64,000 nt of DNA. It comes from Ahaetulla prasina (Eukaryota; Chordata; Lepidosauria; Squamata; Colubridae). The translations under genes were made by a program, and so were the position numbers. Position 1 is the stretch's first letter, and every line of letters starts with the position of its first letter. Of this stretch, positions 43,091-53,712 are shown piece by piece. Location: positions 15,721,520 through 15,785,519 of the forward strand of contig NC_080546.1 in the NCBI RefSeq assembly GCF_028640845.1. The letters are read 5' to 3'. The notes under the pieces are model-generated. The model saw nothing but the letters and a program-made list of their open reading frames with translations. It did no database searches and was not told the origin of the DNA.

Positions 43091-44625
43091 ATTCTCTCTT
43101 AGACCAACTCACCTCACTAAGTTCCTGTTGTGGATAAAATAGGAGGAAGAAGTGTTGGGTATGTTCCCTGCTTTGAGTTATCTGGACTACTATAAACCAC
43201 AAATGTTGGCAAAAAAAGGCATCTAATGTTTCAGGGTTGTATTTATTTGGGCACAGAGATTTGTACCAAGCCATCTGGGTAATCTCCATTATTAACTACT
43301 AATTATGTAGACATCCATTAATGTTCAAAAAATCTTGTTCATTAATGAGTTGGAGGATGTCTTAATTGTAATCATTGTTCCTCTATCAATGTTGGCAAAA
43401 AACAGCCAGCCCCTGAAACAGAAGTTAAATTGTCAAATAATAATAATAAAATTCATAAAACATGTTTCCAAGATTTCTAATCTGATACTATTTAAGATTA
43501 TAGGTGTGTGTGTGTGTATATATATAAAATCATTACACAATAATTACATTATTGGGCCAGGAAAAAGCAATTTTGGATGGTTTCTCTCATGTATATATAT
43601 TTGAGAAACCATTTCAATTCTTTATCTCTGGCCCTCCTATATGGTGTAATGATTTTAATATCATTACTCAAGGCCAAGCTTTCTTTTCAAAGTTTGCTAA
43701 TTGAAGAATGCTCTATGCTTACAATGATATACTTACAAGACATTTCAATAGCCACAAAGCTATAGCAGTGAATGGCATAAATTATGGAATTAAGCATGGG
43801 TCATTTAAAAGGTTTCCAGGGTACAAATGTCCTAATTAAAAGAGTTTTAATATGAAGAATGCTTTTGATTAGTTAATGACACAGTTAATGAAGAACTGGG
43901 GGGGGGAGAAAGAAAATGATACACAGAAGATAGGATTAACTGATGGGAAAGAGAGGTTATTCCCAGCAGGTAGCAATTTAAAACCCTGGTTCTTAACTAA
44001 ATGAATCCATGGTCATGGGTAGTTGCTTTGAATCCCCTAAGCAAATAAAGTACTTTTGAAACTGTCTTAAAATATTACATGTTGCTTCGCTATGGAAATA
44101 ATTATCTGCTGTTGCCACAACAATAGAAGGGCAAGACAAGAATAGGCCACTGAATAAACTGTACTGTATGTCCCTTGGATAACATGATAATTACATCTTC
44201 AGTTGTCCATGAAATGGTGCAGATTTAACTTACAGCAGGCTGGCTGTGTATTTTTTGCAGTTTCTCTGTACTTTGATGGGTAGTTTCTATGCAAGAGATG
44301 GAAAATGGTCAGTAAATGCTGAATGCAATCGATTAATTCTATAAATGGGGAATAGATTCCAATATCTTACTAGCAACTGATTTTAGTTGATTAGCAATAC
44401 AATTATTATTCATTGTTTGATCTTTCCCTTCCTCATTGTTTCGGACAGGTATACTATATGCAGCCCGTTCATGAATTCATGTTCACTTATTGAGGAGAAA
44501 TGTGAGTTGGGGTGGAGCAACTGGGACTCATAGGTTTTTAAAAAAAATCTGTATCATTCTTTTTTGTCTACTTTTACTCTTTTGGGTTGACTGTCTTTTG
44601 GACCATAAGCATTATATAGAAGTGT
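43091..44625. other. unassigned sequence
   Basis: No family or exon recognised; a GT/TA tract at 43505-43526 and a G-run at 43900. Confidence 0.4.
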
Positions 44626-44968
44626 TGTTAAGATATTTAATTTAATAGCTGGAACTATTAGTGTACAATGGGCCAGAACACACCATTGTAGTTGATTGGT
44701 TGGAGAGTGCGGACTCCTGCATGAGGCAATGTTATGATTGGTTGCTGGGTGTAAAGGGGGAGTTTCCCTTTTTCCCGTCTTTTTCTTCTGTGTGCTCTGT
44801 ATAGCTGTTCTGCATTGACCTGACGATTTACCTCATGAGGTCGTGATGTGCCTGTCTATCTTGTTTACTGCAAATATAAATGTAAAATATATTTATTTAT
44901 ATAAAATTACAAGTTTGTCTCAGCGTCTCTGTCTCCATTCGGACACTGGCTGCGCAATTCCCTGACAA
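44626..44968 (+). mobile_element. candidate solo LTR
   Basis: The stretch starts TGTTGTTAAGATATTTAATT and ends TTCCCTGACA, the TG...CA boundaries of an LTR. It holds 'tgattggttggagag' CCAAT-like boxes, a 'ctctgtatagct' region, and an ATAAA-type signal before 'gtttgtctcagcgtctctgtctcc', the usual LTR order. No gag, pol or env sequence is adjacent and the 5-bp flanks do not match well, so the call is tentative. Confidence 0.45.
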
Positions 44969-44999
44969 GTGCCATATAATTACTATTAATCCAATAAAG

Positions 45000-45305
45000 A
45001 GAAGAGAAAAGAAAAGAAGAATAAAACTTTATCGTCACTTTGAAGAAGAATAACTTTATCGTCACTTTGAATGTACACTAATCAGCATACATTAAAATGA
45101 AATTTCATTGCATACATGTCACCACCAAAGGGTCACCACCTCCAATATACACTACATAAACATGACTAAATAAATAAATACAAAATCATGTATATACCCA
45201 CATATATGATACAGAGAAACAACACAGTCTCGTTCGGGTGTATATATGTACAGGGGGAGAAAAACTAACCTTGCGAGTTTACCAGATGGTGGTCCAGCTA
45301 GAAAT
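45000..45305 (-). mobile_element. LINE 3' end, family uncertain
   Basis: 'aataaaactttatcgtcactttgaa' (repeated at 45021 and 45047), 'gtacactaatcagcatacattaaaatgaaatttcattgcatac' resembles a Rex- or RTE-type LINE 3' region read in reverse, with an AAGAG-rich tail at 45000-45022. It is flanked by an imperfect direct repeat (see the finding at 44951-45345). Confidence 0.4.
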
Positions 45306-45458
45306 GTTCCCTGACAAGTGTCATGTAATTCCATTAATCCAATTTGTATATAATTATGCTACTGTATATATGAAACAATACTTTTCTCAACCTGGTGTCC
45401 CAGAAATGTGTTCAACCTCAACTTCCATAAACTCCATCTAGCATTATGGTTTCAAAGC

Positions 45459-45675
45459 TAAGGAGAAATTTCCTGACAGTTAGAACAATTAATCAGTGGA
45501 ACAACTTGCCTCTAGAAGTTGTTAAATGCTCCAACACTGGAAGTTTTAAAGAAGATGTTGGATAACCATTTGTCTGAAGTGGTGTAGGGTTTCCTGCCTA
45601 GGCAGGGGGATAGACTAGAAGACCTCCAAGGTCCCTTCCAACTCTGTTATTCTATTCTATTCTATTCTATTCTAA
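45459..45675 (+). mobile_element. CR1 LINE 3' end with (TATTC)n tail
   Basis: 'aaggagaaatttcctgacagttagaacaattaatcagtggaacaacttgcctctagaagttg' is the CR1 ORF2 end. The 3'UTR 'gggtttcctgcctaggcagggggatagactagaagacctccaaggtcccttccaactctg' runs into TTATTCTATTC units (45646-45674). Confidence 0.9.
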
Positions 45676-46320
45676 AGCTATGAACTCTCTTCATTCTTTT
45701 CATTGCAACATAGAAAAGCAGCTGAGCATCATCTCTCTGAAAACCTTGATCATATCAGGGCCAAACTTGGAGGAATGGCCCTTAGGAAAGGGGACTGGGG
45801 AAGGGAGGGAAGAGTTATAGGCTTCCAAAAAAGAAAGCAAAAACCCATTTTGCCACTTTTTCTCAATCAAAGAAAGGCACAAGATGTCTTGGAAAGTGGA
45901 TGATATTATGTGGCAATGGAAGCTATTTTTCTTTCACTCCCACTGTGTTTTGAAAAACACCGGCCAGCTTTAATGTGGAGTGAGGACTTTTTAGGCACTT
46001 TTAGACAGGGTTTTGTTTTTTTTCCAGAAACAGGCACAAGAATCATTTTGTTTTTCTCTGTGGAGGGAGAGAAAATGGTCAATCTCACCAAGTCTGTGGC
46101 AGTTGGAGACAAGAGGTAGAATTCTGCATTTGTGATGCTTTGCTTTTGCTTTTTATAAAAATAAAATCATAATTACTATTACTATTGATCTTCTCATCGT
46201 TCCTATCACCCATCTCCTCCCACTTATGACTGTAACTTGTTGCTGTATTCTTACGATTATATTGATTGTTTCCTAGTAAGATTTGATTGCTTATTTGTGC
46301 CCTATGACTACCATTAACTG
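45676..46320. other. unassigned sequence
   Basis: No family recognised. The frames at 45703-45903 and 45910-46119 (plus) and their shadows do not show a known domain. Confidence 0.4.
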
Positions 46321-46578
46321 GGCCGTGATAGCTCAGGCTGCAAGGAGCCTGTTATTAGAACACAGCAGCCTGCAATTACTGCAGGTTCAAGCCCGGCCCA
46401 AGGTTGACTCAGCCTTCCATCCTTTATAAGGTAGGTAAAATGAGGACCCAGATTGTTGGGGAGGCAATAAGTTGACTTTGTAAATATACAAATAGAATGA
46501 GACTATTGCCTTATACACTGTAAGCCGCCCTGAGTCTTCGGAGAAGGGCGGGATATAAATGTAAATTAAAAAAAAAAT
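46321..46578 (+). mobile_element. tRNA-derived SINE with L2-type 3' end
   Basis: The head 'ggccgtgatagctcaggctgcaagg' has an A-box, 'aggttcaagcccggcc' is the B-box region, then 'ccttccatcctttataaggtaggtaaaatgaggacccag'. It ends in 'aagccgccctgagtcttcggagaagggcgggatataaatg' plus poly-A. It combines a Sauria-like middle with an L2 tail. Confidence 0.9.
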
Positions 46579-46589
46579 TAAGTGTACCT

Positions 46590-47168
46590 GATGATTCTTA
46601 ACGAATGTATCTTTTCTTTTTATGTACACTAAGAGCATCTGCACCAAAGACAAATTCCTTGTGTGTCCAATTACAACCTTTAAAGCGCTCCATGGCTTAG
46701 GGCCCGGGTACTTACGGGACCGCCTGCTGTTACCCTATACCTCCCACCGACCCGTACGCTCACACAGAGAGGGTCTTCTCAGGGTACCGTCCGCCAAGCA
46801 ATGCCGGCTGGTGGCCCCCAGGGGAAGGGCCTTCTCTGTAGGAGCACCTACCCTCTGGAACGAACTTCCCCCTGATTTGCGTCAATTACCTGACCTTCGG
46901 ACCTTTCGCCGTGAATTGAAAACGTACTTGTTCATCCAAGCAGGACTGGCTTAATTCTTAATTTTTAAATTTTGAATGTTTTGAATTTTAATAATTTTAA
47001 ATTGGGTATTCTGTTTTATTGGGTCAAATTTGATGGTTTTTAAATTTTTCGGCCATTATAGAATATGTTATTTTAATCTGTTGTTTTAAAATTGTATATT
47101 GTATTGTTTTAATCTGGCTGTACACCGCCCTGAGTCCTTCGGGAGAAGGGCGGTATAAAAATCTAAAT

Positions 47169-47199
<31 letters not shown>

Positions 47200-47226
47200 C
47201 TTGGCCAATAAAGAATTCTAATTCTA
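46590..47226 (+). mobile_element. Rex1-like LINE 3'UTR split by an L2 end
   Basis: 'cttaacgaatgtatcttttctttttatgtacac...gacaaattccttgtgtgtccaat' (46595-46669) and 'cacacttggccaataaagaattctaattct' (47194-47223) are the two halves of the sequence continuous at 38815-38900 (in reverse) and 52470-52530. The L2 fragment lies between them. Confidence 0.8.
46672..47193 (+). pseudogene. L2 LINE 3' end, ORF2 C-terminus open
   Basis: The frame to 46954 gives [60 protein letters not shown] and FRRELKTYLFIQAGLA, the C-terminus of the long L2 copies, with no break. The start codon of the open frame belongs to upstream Rex1 sequence and is accidental. The 3'UTR ends in the hairpin at 47125-47160 and an AATA tail. 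Confidence 0.9.
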
Positions 47227-48700
47227 AATCCCTTCCCCAAGGATACTCTTTTAATGTTTTTTTTCTTCACCATTTGAAAACGCTTGGTTTTCCAGGCCTT
47301 TTGGTCTTTTAGCCCTCTTTTCCTTAGTTTATGCAATTCACTTCGGTATCAAATTTAATGAAATCGTCATTTATACCAAGGACTAAAACAAACTAAAATT
47401 GTTGGGCTTTCTACAATAATTCCATTGACTTTCTTCAAGAACAGTAATGAAGAGGAATGGGTTGATCCTATCAATTCAAACGCTGAAGCAGATTTCTTTC
47501 TTTTTTTTATTTCCCCGCCTCAAATTGCAGATGCTGAAAAAAAGGAAAAGAAACTCATGCATTGATTTTATGTATGGGGCACAATTGGCAAGATAGTTTA
47601 TCAATTCTGTGCTGGATTAGACCTGGTTGATTATCACTGAGATACAGATCTGTAAATAAGCACTTTTCATGGATTAAGAGGAAATCTTTGCACACATTAA
47701 TTGCACAGACAGACTCAATCCCCTGGAAAACCAAGAAGGAAATCAATGGGTAATTTTAATGTGAAATCAATTGGGATTATCTTTGCCAGAGCTGCTGATT
47801 CAGCACCACAATGCAGCGTCTGCTTTAGCAAAACATAATTCCTAATGCATTATATTCCAACTATTTCTTTTTTTTTTTCATGCCTCAAGCAATAGTAGTA
47901 TCCTTTGGATTTTCTATTATTATAGTACTGGCAATTAGTGAAATGAATTTTTAAGCAAGCATTTAACGTAGGTAGCCACCTATGTTTTCATGCTGCCGAT
48001 AACTAATTCAACTCATTCACCTTTTGCTGAATCTGTGAAAAATCTCATTAATGTTTAGCTTTATGTTTTCAAGGCATGGAGAAAAAGTCTTTTTCTGTAA
48101 GTTCCAATTAAGTCTTTATCAAGGATGTTTCATTTGATGCAGCAAGACTTAATGATACTTGTTTAATAATGACCCAGGAAAAAGATTCACCCCTGTAGAT
48201 TCATTGTGTGAATGAGCTGTCCGCAGAGGTAGGTTCCCTGTGTGGGAATTTCTGCCAGCAACTGTAGATAAACCTGCTTGAACAGATATTTTTGTAATTA
48301 TACTAGCTGCCTCTAGTGATTCTGGTATTGTCAATAGGGTGTTGGGTTTTTTGCTGACAAATTTTACAGCATTTTGCCATAAAAATGAAAACTGGTATAT
48401 GTGCATGTATCTGTGCAGTTTAAAGAAACAAACTAGCTTGCTCTGCTAGTAACCACTGTCTAATAGAAGTAAATTTTTGAACACCAAAAGAACCTTGCTA
48501 TCAGTGATGGAAAGTAGAACATTCTATGAAAAAGAACTATTCTCTTAAATGTATGACATAATTATATATGCGGGATGCATGCTTTATTTTTATAGAGGTG
48601 TCACAAATATAACAGAATTATTTTTGCAGATCCATTTTAGATTCAAGGTAAGGACTAAATAAGTAAAGAAAAGCCAGAATGGAGAATTTAAGACAGATTT
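47227..48700. other. unassigned, largely non-repetitive
   Basis: No repeat family recognised across about 1.5 kb, unusual for this window. 47740-48120 in particular looks like single-copy sequence. No exon is evident. Conserved non-coding sequence is possible but unproven. Confidence 0.35.
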
Positions 48701-48724
48701 TTTTTAAAAAAATGGTATTTCTAA

Positions 48725-48830
48725 CTAATAGACCTATTAATAATAATAATAGATATTATAAGTCTATCTATTATTAATAGTAATAGGTCTATTATTATAA
48801 TAATAGACTTTTATTAATAATGCAGCTAGC
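48725..48830. repeat. (AAT/ATT)-rich imperfect palindrome
   Basis: 'acctattaataataataatagatattataagtctatctattattaatagtaataggt' is nearly self-complementary and is followed by a second related block to 48825. Simple-sequence origin is likely. Confidence 0.6.
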
Positions 48831-49606
48831 CACTGGGCGATTATATAAATAATTAGAGTAGATTGTGCATATGCTCATTGGGAAAGATAAAGCAGATATA
48901 GAAATACTGGTTATATTTTTTAGTGAAATATATCATTTGCGATATACAAAGTTGTAACCAAGTAATGTGTTTAAAATCTGCTCAGTCTGTGAGCTGGGAC
49001 AGGGCTATCTTCAGGAAGAGATCAAAAAATCAAGGTAACAGTTTCAATCACATGATTGTACTCACATGTTGACATACAACTATAGGAACTGATCAGACTT
49101 AGCCCAAGGAAGTGGTCAATCATGTCATCAGTCTCAAGTCCCTTTTTTGACCACAAGAGATCTAAGTCCAGTCCTCCTTGAATTCCATTAATTCTTATCT
49201 ACCACTAAATTGCTTTGACCATTAGTAGTTCAGATTGTTGTAGAGAGCTTAAGCTTGCAATACGTAGGAGATGACTAGCCTGAGCCCAAGGAAAGGGTCA
49301 AACGCATCGTAAGTCATTAATCCGTGTGCATCCACAAGAGATAGTCCATCTTAAATTCCATTAACTCTTATCTACCACTAATACACTTTGACTGTTAGTA
49401 GCTTAGATACTTGTAGAGAGCTTAAGCTTGCAATAAATCCTCACATTCATTTGAACTGCCTGGGTTTCCTGATTTCCACATTTGAATACAACCCTGTAGA
49501 CAATCTGGTTAAGGGCTAACTACCAATAGGCAACAATTTCAAACCCTCTGCCTTCCATTAATTTAGCTTTTGATCTTGAACCTGAAATTGACTTGGTCCT
49601 TCTTTA

Positions 49607-49659
<53 letters not shown>

Positions 49660-50735
49660 TCAGATGGAGGACTGTTCCCTGCTAAAATTTAACAGGCGAT
49701 GCCTTAGCATTATATAAGCAGAGCAGAGCTGTAATACTGCAATTAGCGTGCGGTACATTGAATGTGTATATGCATTGTATCATGTTTTCTTCAATATTGT
49801 ATATCAATTGGAAGAATCACTGGATCTATATGACATGTTGGGAAATGTTGATTGCAGATCAATTTGAACAATAAAATAAATCTGATACTGATGATTTGCT
49901 CCAAGGTTTGGGAGAACAGACAGGTCTTCAAGTGCTTCCTGACTTTCAAAGTGGAATCCGTATCTCAAATCAAGCCAGCCCTATATAGAGTGGATTGTAA
50001 TAGGCCTTTGCGGAGGCTACCAGCTGATTTATCACACCAAAGGCATCCTGTTATTAATAAGTCAACAATGAATGAGGATCTTCAGTGATAGAGTGGGGGA
50101 AGAAAATGGGGGTATGCGATATATCACATGCGAAGACATCCTCATAACACATGCAAGGCCTCTCCTAGCTCAGTTTACAAACTACCTTTGGAAACAGCTG
50201 CCAAAGTGAATGAAATAATGCCACCCTCTCTCCTTTGCCCACCCACTTCAGACTAGCAATTTTCTATTCAGCAATCTTTGCATACTCACATTCTTCCTCT
50301 GAATTTATGAATCCAAAATTTATTCATCTACTTCTCTTGGCGAAGGAAATGGAGCTGCATGTGCTCCTCTTTAGGTGGGTCTTCAAGTTGATGGACATCT
50401 GGTGATCTTCCAGGGCTCTATCGCATCCTGTGCCAAACAGCCTTATCAGTGTTAAAAGCTTATAAATCTTACAGCAACAGTCTTCTTGTTCTGTGAGGTT
50501 TCCTGTCATTCATCATCATCATCTACCTTTCTACTAGAAAAAAAAACTGGGTGAAGCACGCAGGAATGTCAGGAATGTCCCAATGAGGCCTGGGATCAAA
50601 ATCTGCAAGATGAGGGCCGGCATGACATTGCCATGAGAATCCCACTTTTCTTCTATGAACAAAACTCTGCCTGAGGCAGATTTCTGCTGAAGGAATAAAG
50701 CAAATTATTTACAGCAAATCCTTCTTTCCTCTACA
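48831..50735. other. unassigned, with a decayed tandem duplication and a CA run
   Basis: 49085-49260 and 49262-49440 are diverged copies of one unit of about 175 bp (shared phrases 'cccaaggaa', 'tccattaa(t/c)tcttatctaccacta' and 'gtagagagcttaagcttgcaat'). (CA)n lies at 49607-49658. The rest shows no recognised family or exon. Confidence 0.5.
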
Positions 50736-50739
50736 CATA

Positions 50740-51240
50740 TAACAGAATGATAAGAGTTGGAAAGCACCTTGGAAGTCTTCTAATCCAGCACCCTGCTCAA
50801 GCAGGAAATTACTGTTTTTCTATTACAAATTACCATTTTACTATTACTGATGACTATACTATTTCAGGTAAGTGGTTGTCCAATCTTTTCTTAAAAACCT
50901 CCAGTGTTGGAGTATCCACAACTTCGAGAGGCAAATCGTTTCACCAATTAATTATTTTAACTGTCAGGAAATTTCTCCTTAGTTCTAGGTTGCTTCTCTC
51001 CTTGATTAATCTCTATCCATTGTTTCTTGTCCTGCCTTCAGGTGCTTTGGAAAATAGGTTGATTCCCTCTTCTTTGTGGCAGCCTCTTAAATATTGGAAC
51101 ACTGCTACCATGTCACTTCTTTTCATTAGACATACCCAATTCCAGCAACCGTTCTTTATATGTTTTAGCCTCCAGTCCCCTAATTATCTTTGTTGCTGTT
51201 CTCTGTACTCTTTCTAGAGTCTCAACATCTTATCCTACCC
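50740..51240 (-). pseudogene. CR1 LINE 3' part
   Basis: Reversed, 51230-51090 encodes LERVQRTATKIIRGLE-like and the GDMVAVFQYLRGC-like block, then the RSNGWRLIKER-like region (about 51010), with breaks. The 3'UTR 'ccctgctcaagcagg...ctaatccag' in forward text lies at 50770-50810. 'aaattactgtttttctattacaaattacc' is an insertion in the 3' end. Confidence 0.85.
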
Positions 51241-51255
51241 ACTATCCTGTGCATA

Positions 51256-51615
51256 AAAGGAAAAGGAAAAGATTCCCCTTGCACATATGTGCTAATCATT
51301 CCCGACTCTAGGGGGCGTTGCTCATCTCCGTTTCAAAGCCGAAGATCCAGCGCTGTCCAAAGACGTCTCCGTGGTCATGTGGCTGGCATGACTCAACGCC
51401 AAAGGTGCATGGAATGCTGTTACCTTCCCACCAAAGGTGGTCCCTATTTTTCTACTTGCATTTTTTATATGCTTTCGAACTGCTAGGTTGGCAGAAGCTG
51501 GGACAGGTAATGGGAGCTCACCCGTTACAGAGCACTAGGGATTCAAACCACTGAACTGCTGACCTTTTGATCGACAAGCTCAGCATGTTACCCACTAAGC
51601 CACCGCGTCCCTTTT
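51256..51615 (-). mobile_element. tRNA-derived SINE (long type) with 13-bp target duplication
   Basis: The reverse of 30289-30635: plus-strand text reads 'aaaagattccccttgcacatatgtgctaatcattcccgactctaggggg...gacgtctccgtggtcatgtggctggcatgac...ctgaactgctgaccttttgatcgacaagctcagcatgttacccactaagccaccgcg'. tatcctgtgcata occurs at 51243-51255 and 51616-51628. Confidence 0.93.
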
Positions 51616-51662
51616 ATCCTGTGCATACTGTCTTCTATACAAGACCTGTATATTGTGCAAGC

Positions 51663-52440
51663 AGTGGTGGGATCCAACTAATTTAACAACTGGTTTGTCC
51701 TAAAGACCAGGTGGGTGTGGCTGAGGGGGTGTCATGTGACTGAGTGGGCATCAAGGTGGGGCGGCACAGGCGGGCTGAAGTGGCGGTGGTCAGAACCTTA
51801 GACTTATCTTTGTGCAACCATAGCAACGGTGATTCTCTGAAGCCTCATCTCTTGCTGGGTCTCGCTGCCCGACAGTCAGGGTTTTTAAAAAGGGTTTTGC
51901 AGCAGGAAATGGTGGGCAGCTACTTCCGGCCTGTGTTGGTGCAGCTGGGCACACAACAATGTCCCGAGACACTGGCTTGCAGCCGCCACCTCTTTTTCAG
52001 TGTGAGAAGCCTGCAGCCGCCAGTCTTTTTCAGCACAAGAAGCCCTGCAGCCGCCGCTCTTTGCCAGCATGAGAACCCCCCAGCCGCCAATGTTTTTTGA
52101 CGTGAGAACCCTGCAGCTGCCGCTCTTTGATGGGGCAAAGGGCCTGTAGCAGCCACCTCTTTGCCAGCCGGAACTGAGCTGGCAACAGTGGCTGCAGGCT
52201 TTTTGTAATGAAAAAGAGTGGCGGGTGCAGGCTTCTTGCGGCAGCAAAGAGCGGCGGCTGGAGGCTTCTCGTGCTGGCAAAGAGGTGTGGCTGCAAGCTT
52301 CTCGGTGGGATGGGGACACAGCAAGGCTTGGCTGCCTTTCGGGCCCTGCTCTGGGCTGCCACTTACTTGACCTCAGCTTCGCCTCAAGTCCCGCGTCCAG
52401 CCCGCAACAAGGGGACATGCCACTTCCAGGCCAGCCCAGT
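51663..52440. mobile_element. GC-rich foldback element, hAT-like left end
   Basis: It starts CAGTGGTGGGATCCAACTAA, a hAT-type left end. From 51975 to 52160 a unit of about 45-50 bp ('ctgcagccgcc...ctctttttcagcacgagaagcc') occurs about four times. From 52195 to 52310 the same unit occurs inverted ('ggcttctcgtgctggcaaagag...ggctgcaag'). No matching right end is seen before the Rex1-like sequence at 52446. Long frames on both strands here come from the GC content and repeats. Confidence 0.65.
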
Positions 52441-52445
52441 TTTAT

Positions 52446-52536
52446 AAATACACTGAGTACTCCTATACCGGAGACAAATTTCTTGGGTGTCTAAATCACA
52501 CTTGGCTAAATAAATTATTCTGTTCTATACAGAACA
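52446..52536 (+). mobile_element. Rex1-like LINE 3' end
   Basis: 'gagacaaatttcttgggtgtctaaatcacacttggctaaataaattattctgttctata' is a diverged copy of the Rex1-like 3' end (cf. 46645-46670 plus 47194-47223), with an ATTCT-type tail. Confidence 0.75.
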
Positions 52537-52989
52537 GAGAAAATACTGATGATGTGGGAGCACCTTTTAAACATATTTAAAATCCATTTTTAACTAGTAC
52601 TCTTACTTTCTTTATTTGCACTGCATCACTAGAGGTTGTGTTTGATAGGTACAATAGCATGGGAATAGAATTTCAGGACTATACCTACTAACATTTGTAA
52701 CTGTTTCTTTGCACCATTATGTTGAAAGTTGCTTGGTCAGCGCAATGGATATTTTGTTCGATGTTATGGGGGGTCATGACAGTTAAGCCTGAAAGGATTT
52801 CTGCACAATGTACTGAGTACAATTTGTGTCAGTTTGATGCACTCAAGATTCTTTTCCAAATATTTGACAGCATAAACTTATTTAGAGTATCTTGAGGAAT
52901 GTTTCAAAAATCAAATTGAAAGCCCATCAATAAACCATGTACTACAAAATGTGTACATGCTATAAACAATGGTTCTATAGTCATCACCC
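52537..52989. other. unassigned sequence
   Basis: No family or exon recognised. Confidence 0.4.
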
Positions 52990-53331
52990 TGTATGTTAGA
53001 GAATTTCTGTTGCTAAATGAGACATTTGTTAAGTGAATTTTGCCCCATTTATAACCTTATGAATCGCTGCAGTTAAGTAACTAACACAGTGATTAAGTTA
53101 ATATGACTTCTTCCTTGACTTGCTTGTCAGAAGGTTACAAAAGGCGATCTCATGACCCAGGACACTGCAACCGTCATAAATAAGAGGCAGTTTCCAAGCA
53201 TCCAAATTTTGATCATGTGACCATGGGGATGCTGCAATGGTCATAAGTGTGAAAAATGGTCATAAGTCATTTTTTTAGTGCTGTTGTAACTTTGGTCATG
53301 AAATGAACTGCTGTAAGTTGAGGACTATTTG
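52990..53331. mobile_element. pogo/Tigger-like MITE, degraded left end
   Basis: The orientation matches 38060-38458. Interior phrases 'aaggttacaaaaggcgatctcatgaccc', 'gatcatgtgaccatggggatgctgcaatggtcataagtg' and the right end 'taagttgaggactatttg' plus TA are clear. The left end is eroded. Confidence 0.8.
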
Positions 53332-53394
53332 TACTGGTCTAGTTGCATTACCTTTTATACCCATCACAATTACGTCACCAAAAATACCCATGAA

Positions 53395-53712
53395 AATACC
53401 ACAAATGTACCTACCGTTCCTGTCCTATTGTTTTTTTCTTCTTCCTATATATATGCTTATACCCAGTGGTGAGATTCAGCCAGTTCGCACCACTTCGGGA
53501 GAACCGGTTGTTAACTTTTTGAGCAGCTTGGTGAACTGGTTGTTGGAAGAAATCATTAGGGCAGAGAACCCGTTGTTAAATTATTTGAATCCCACCACTG
53601 CTTATACCTCCTTATATTTACTCATATATGTATTTATATACTATATAATCTTTTTGTATGATACCTACATATATTGTTGTGACAAAATAAATAAATAAAT
53701 AAAATAAATAAA
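53395..53712 (+). mobile_element. CR1-group LINE 3'UTR split by a 137-bp MITE
   Basis: 'aaatgtacctaccgttcctgtcctattg' (53402-53430) and 'atatattgttgtgacaaaataaataaataaaataaa' (53668-53704) are the two parts of the 3'UTR found whole at 26280-26440. The MITE lies between. Confidence 0.8.
53464..53600. mobile_element. 137-bp hAT MITE, nested, perfect target duplication
   Basis: It starts CAGTGGTGAGATTCAGCCAG and ends TTGAATCCCACCACTG. The 8-mer cttatacc lies at 53456-53463 and 53601-53608, both halves being LINE 3'UTR. Same length as the copies at 25579 and 27675. Confidence 0.96.

Noticed and set aside
51885..52418. Open frame of 177 codons on the minus strand with A/C/S/Q-rich repeats
   Set aside because: It is a translation of the inverted GC-rich repeat units of the foldback. 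Several other frames over the same units are equally open on both strands and no domain is seen.
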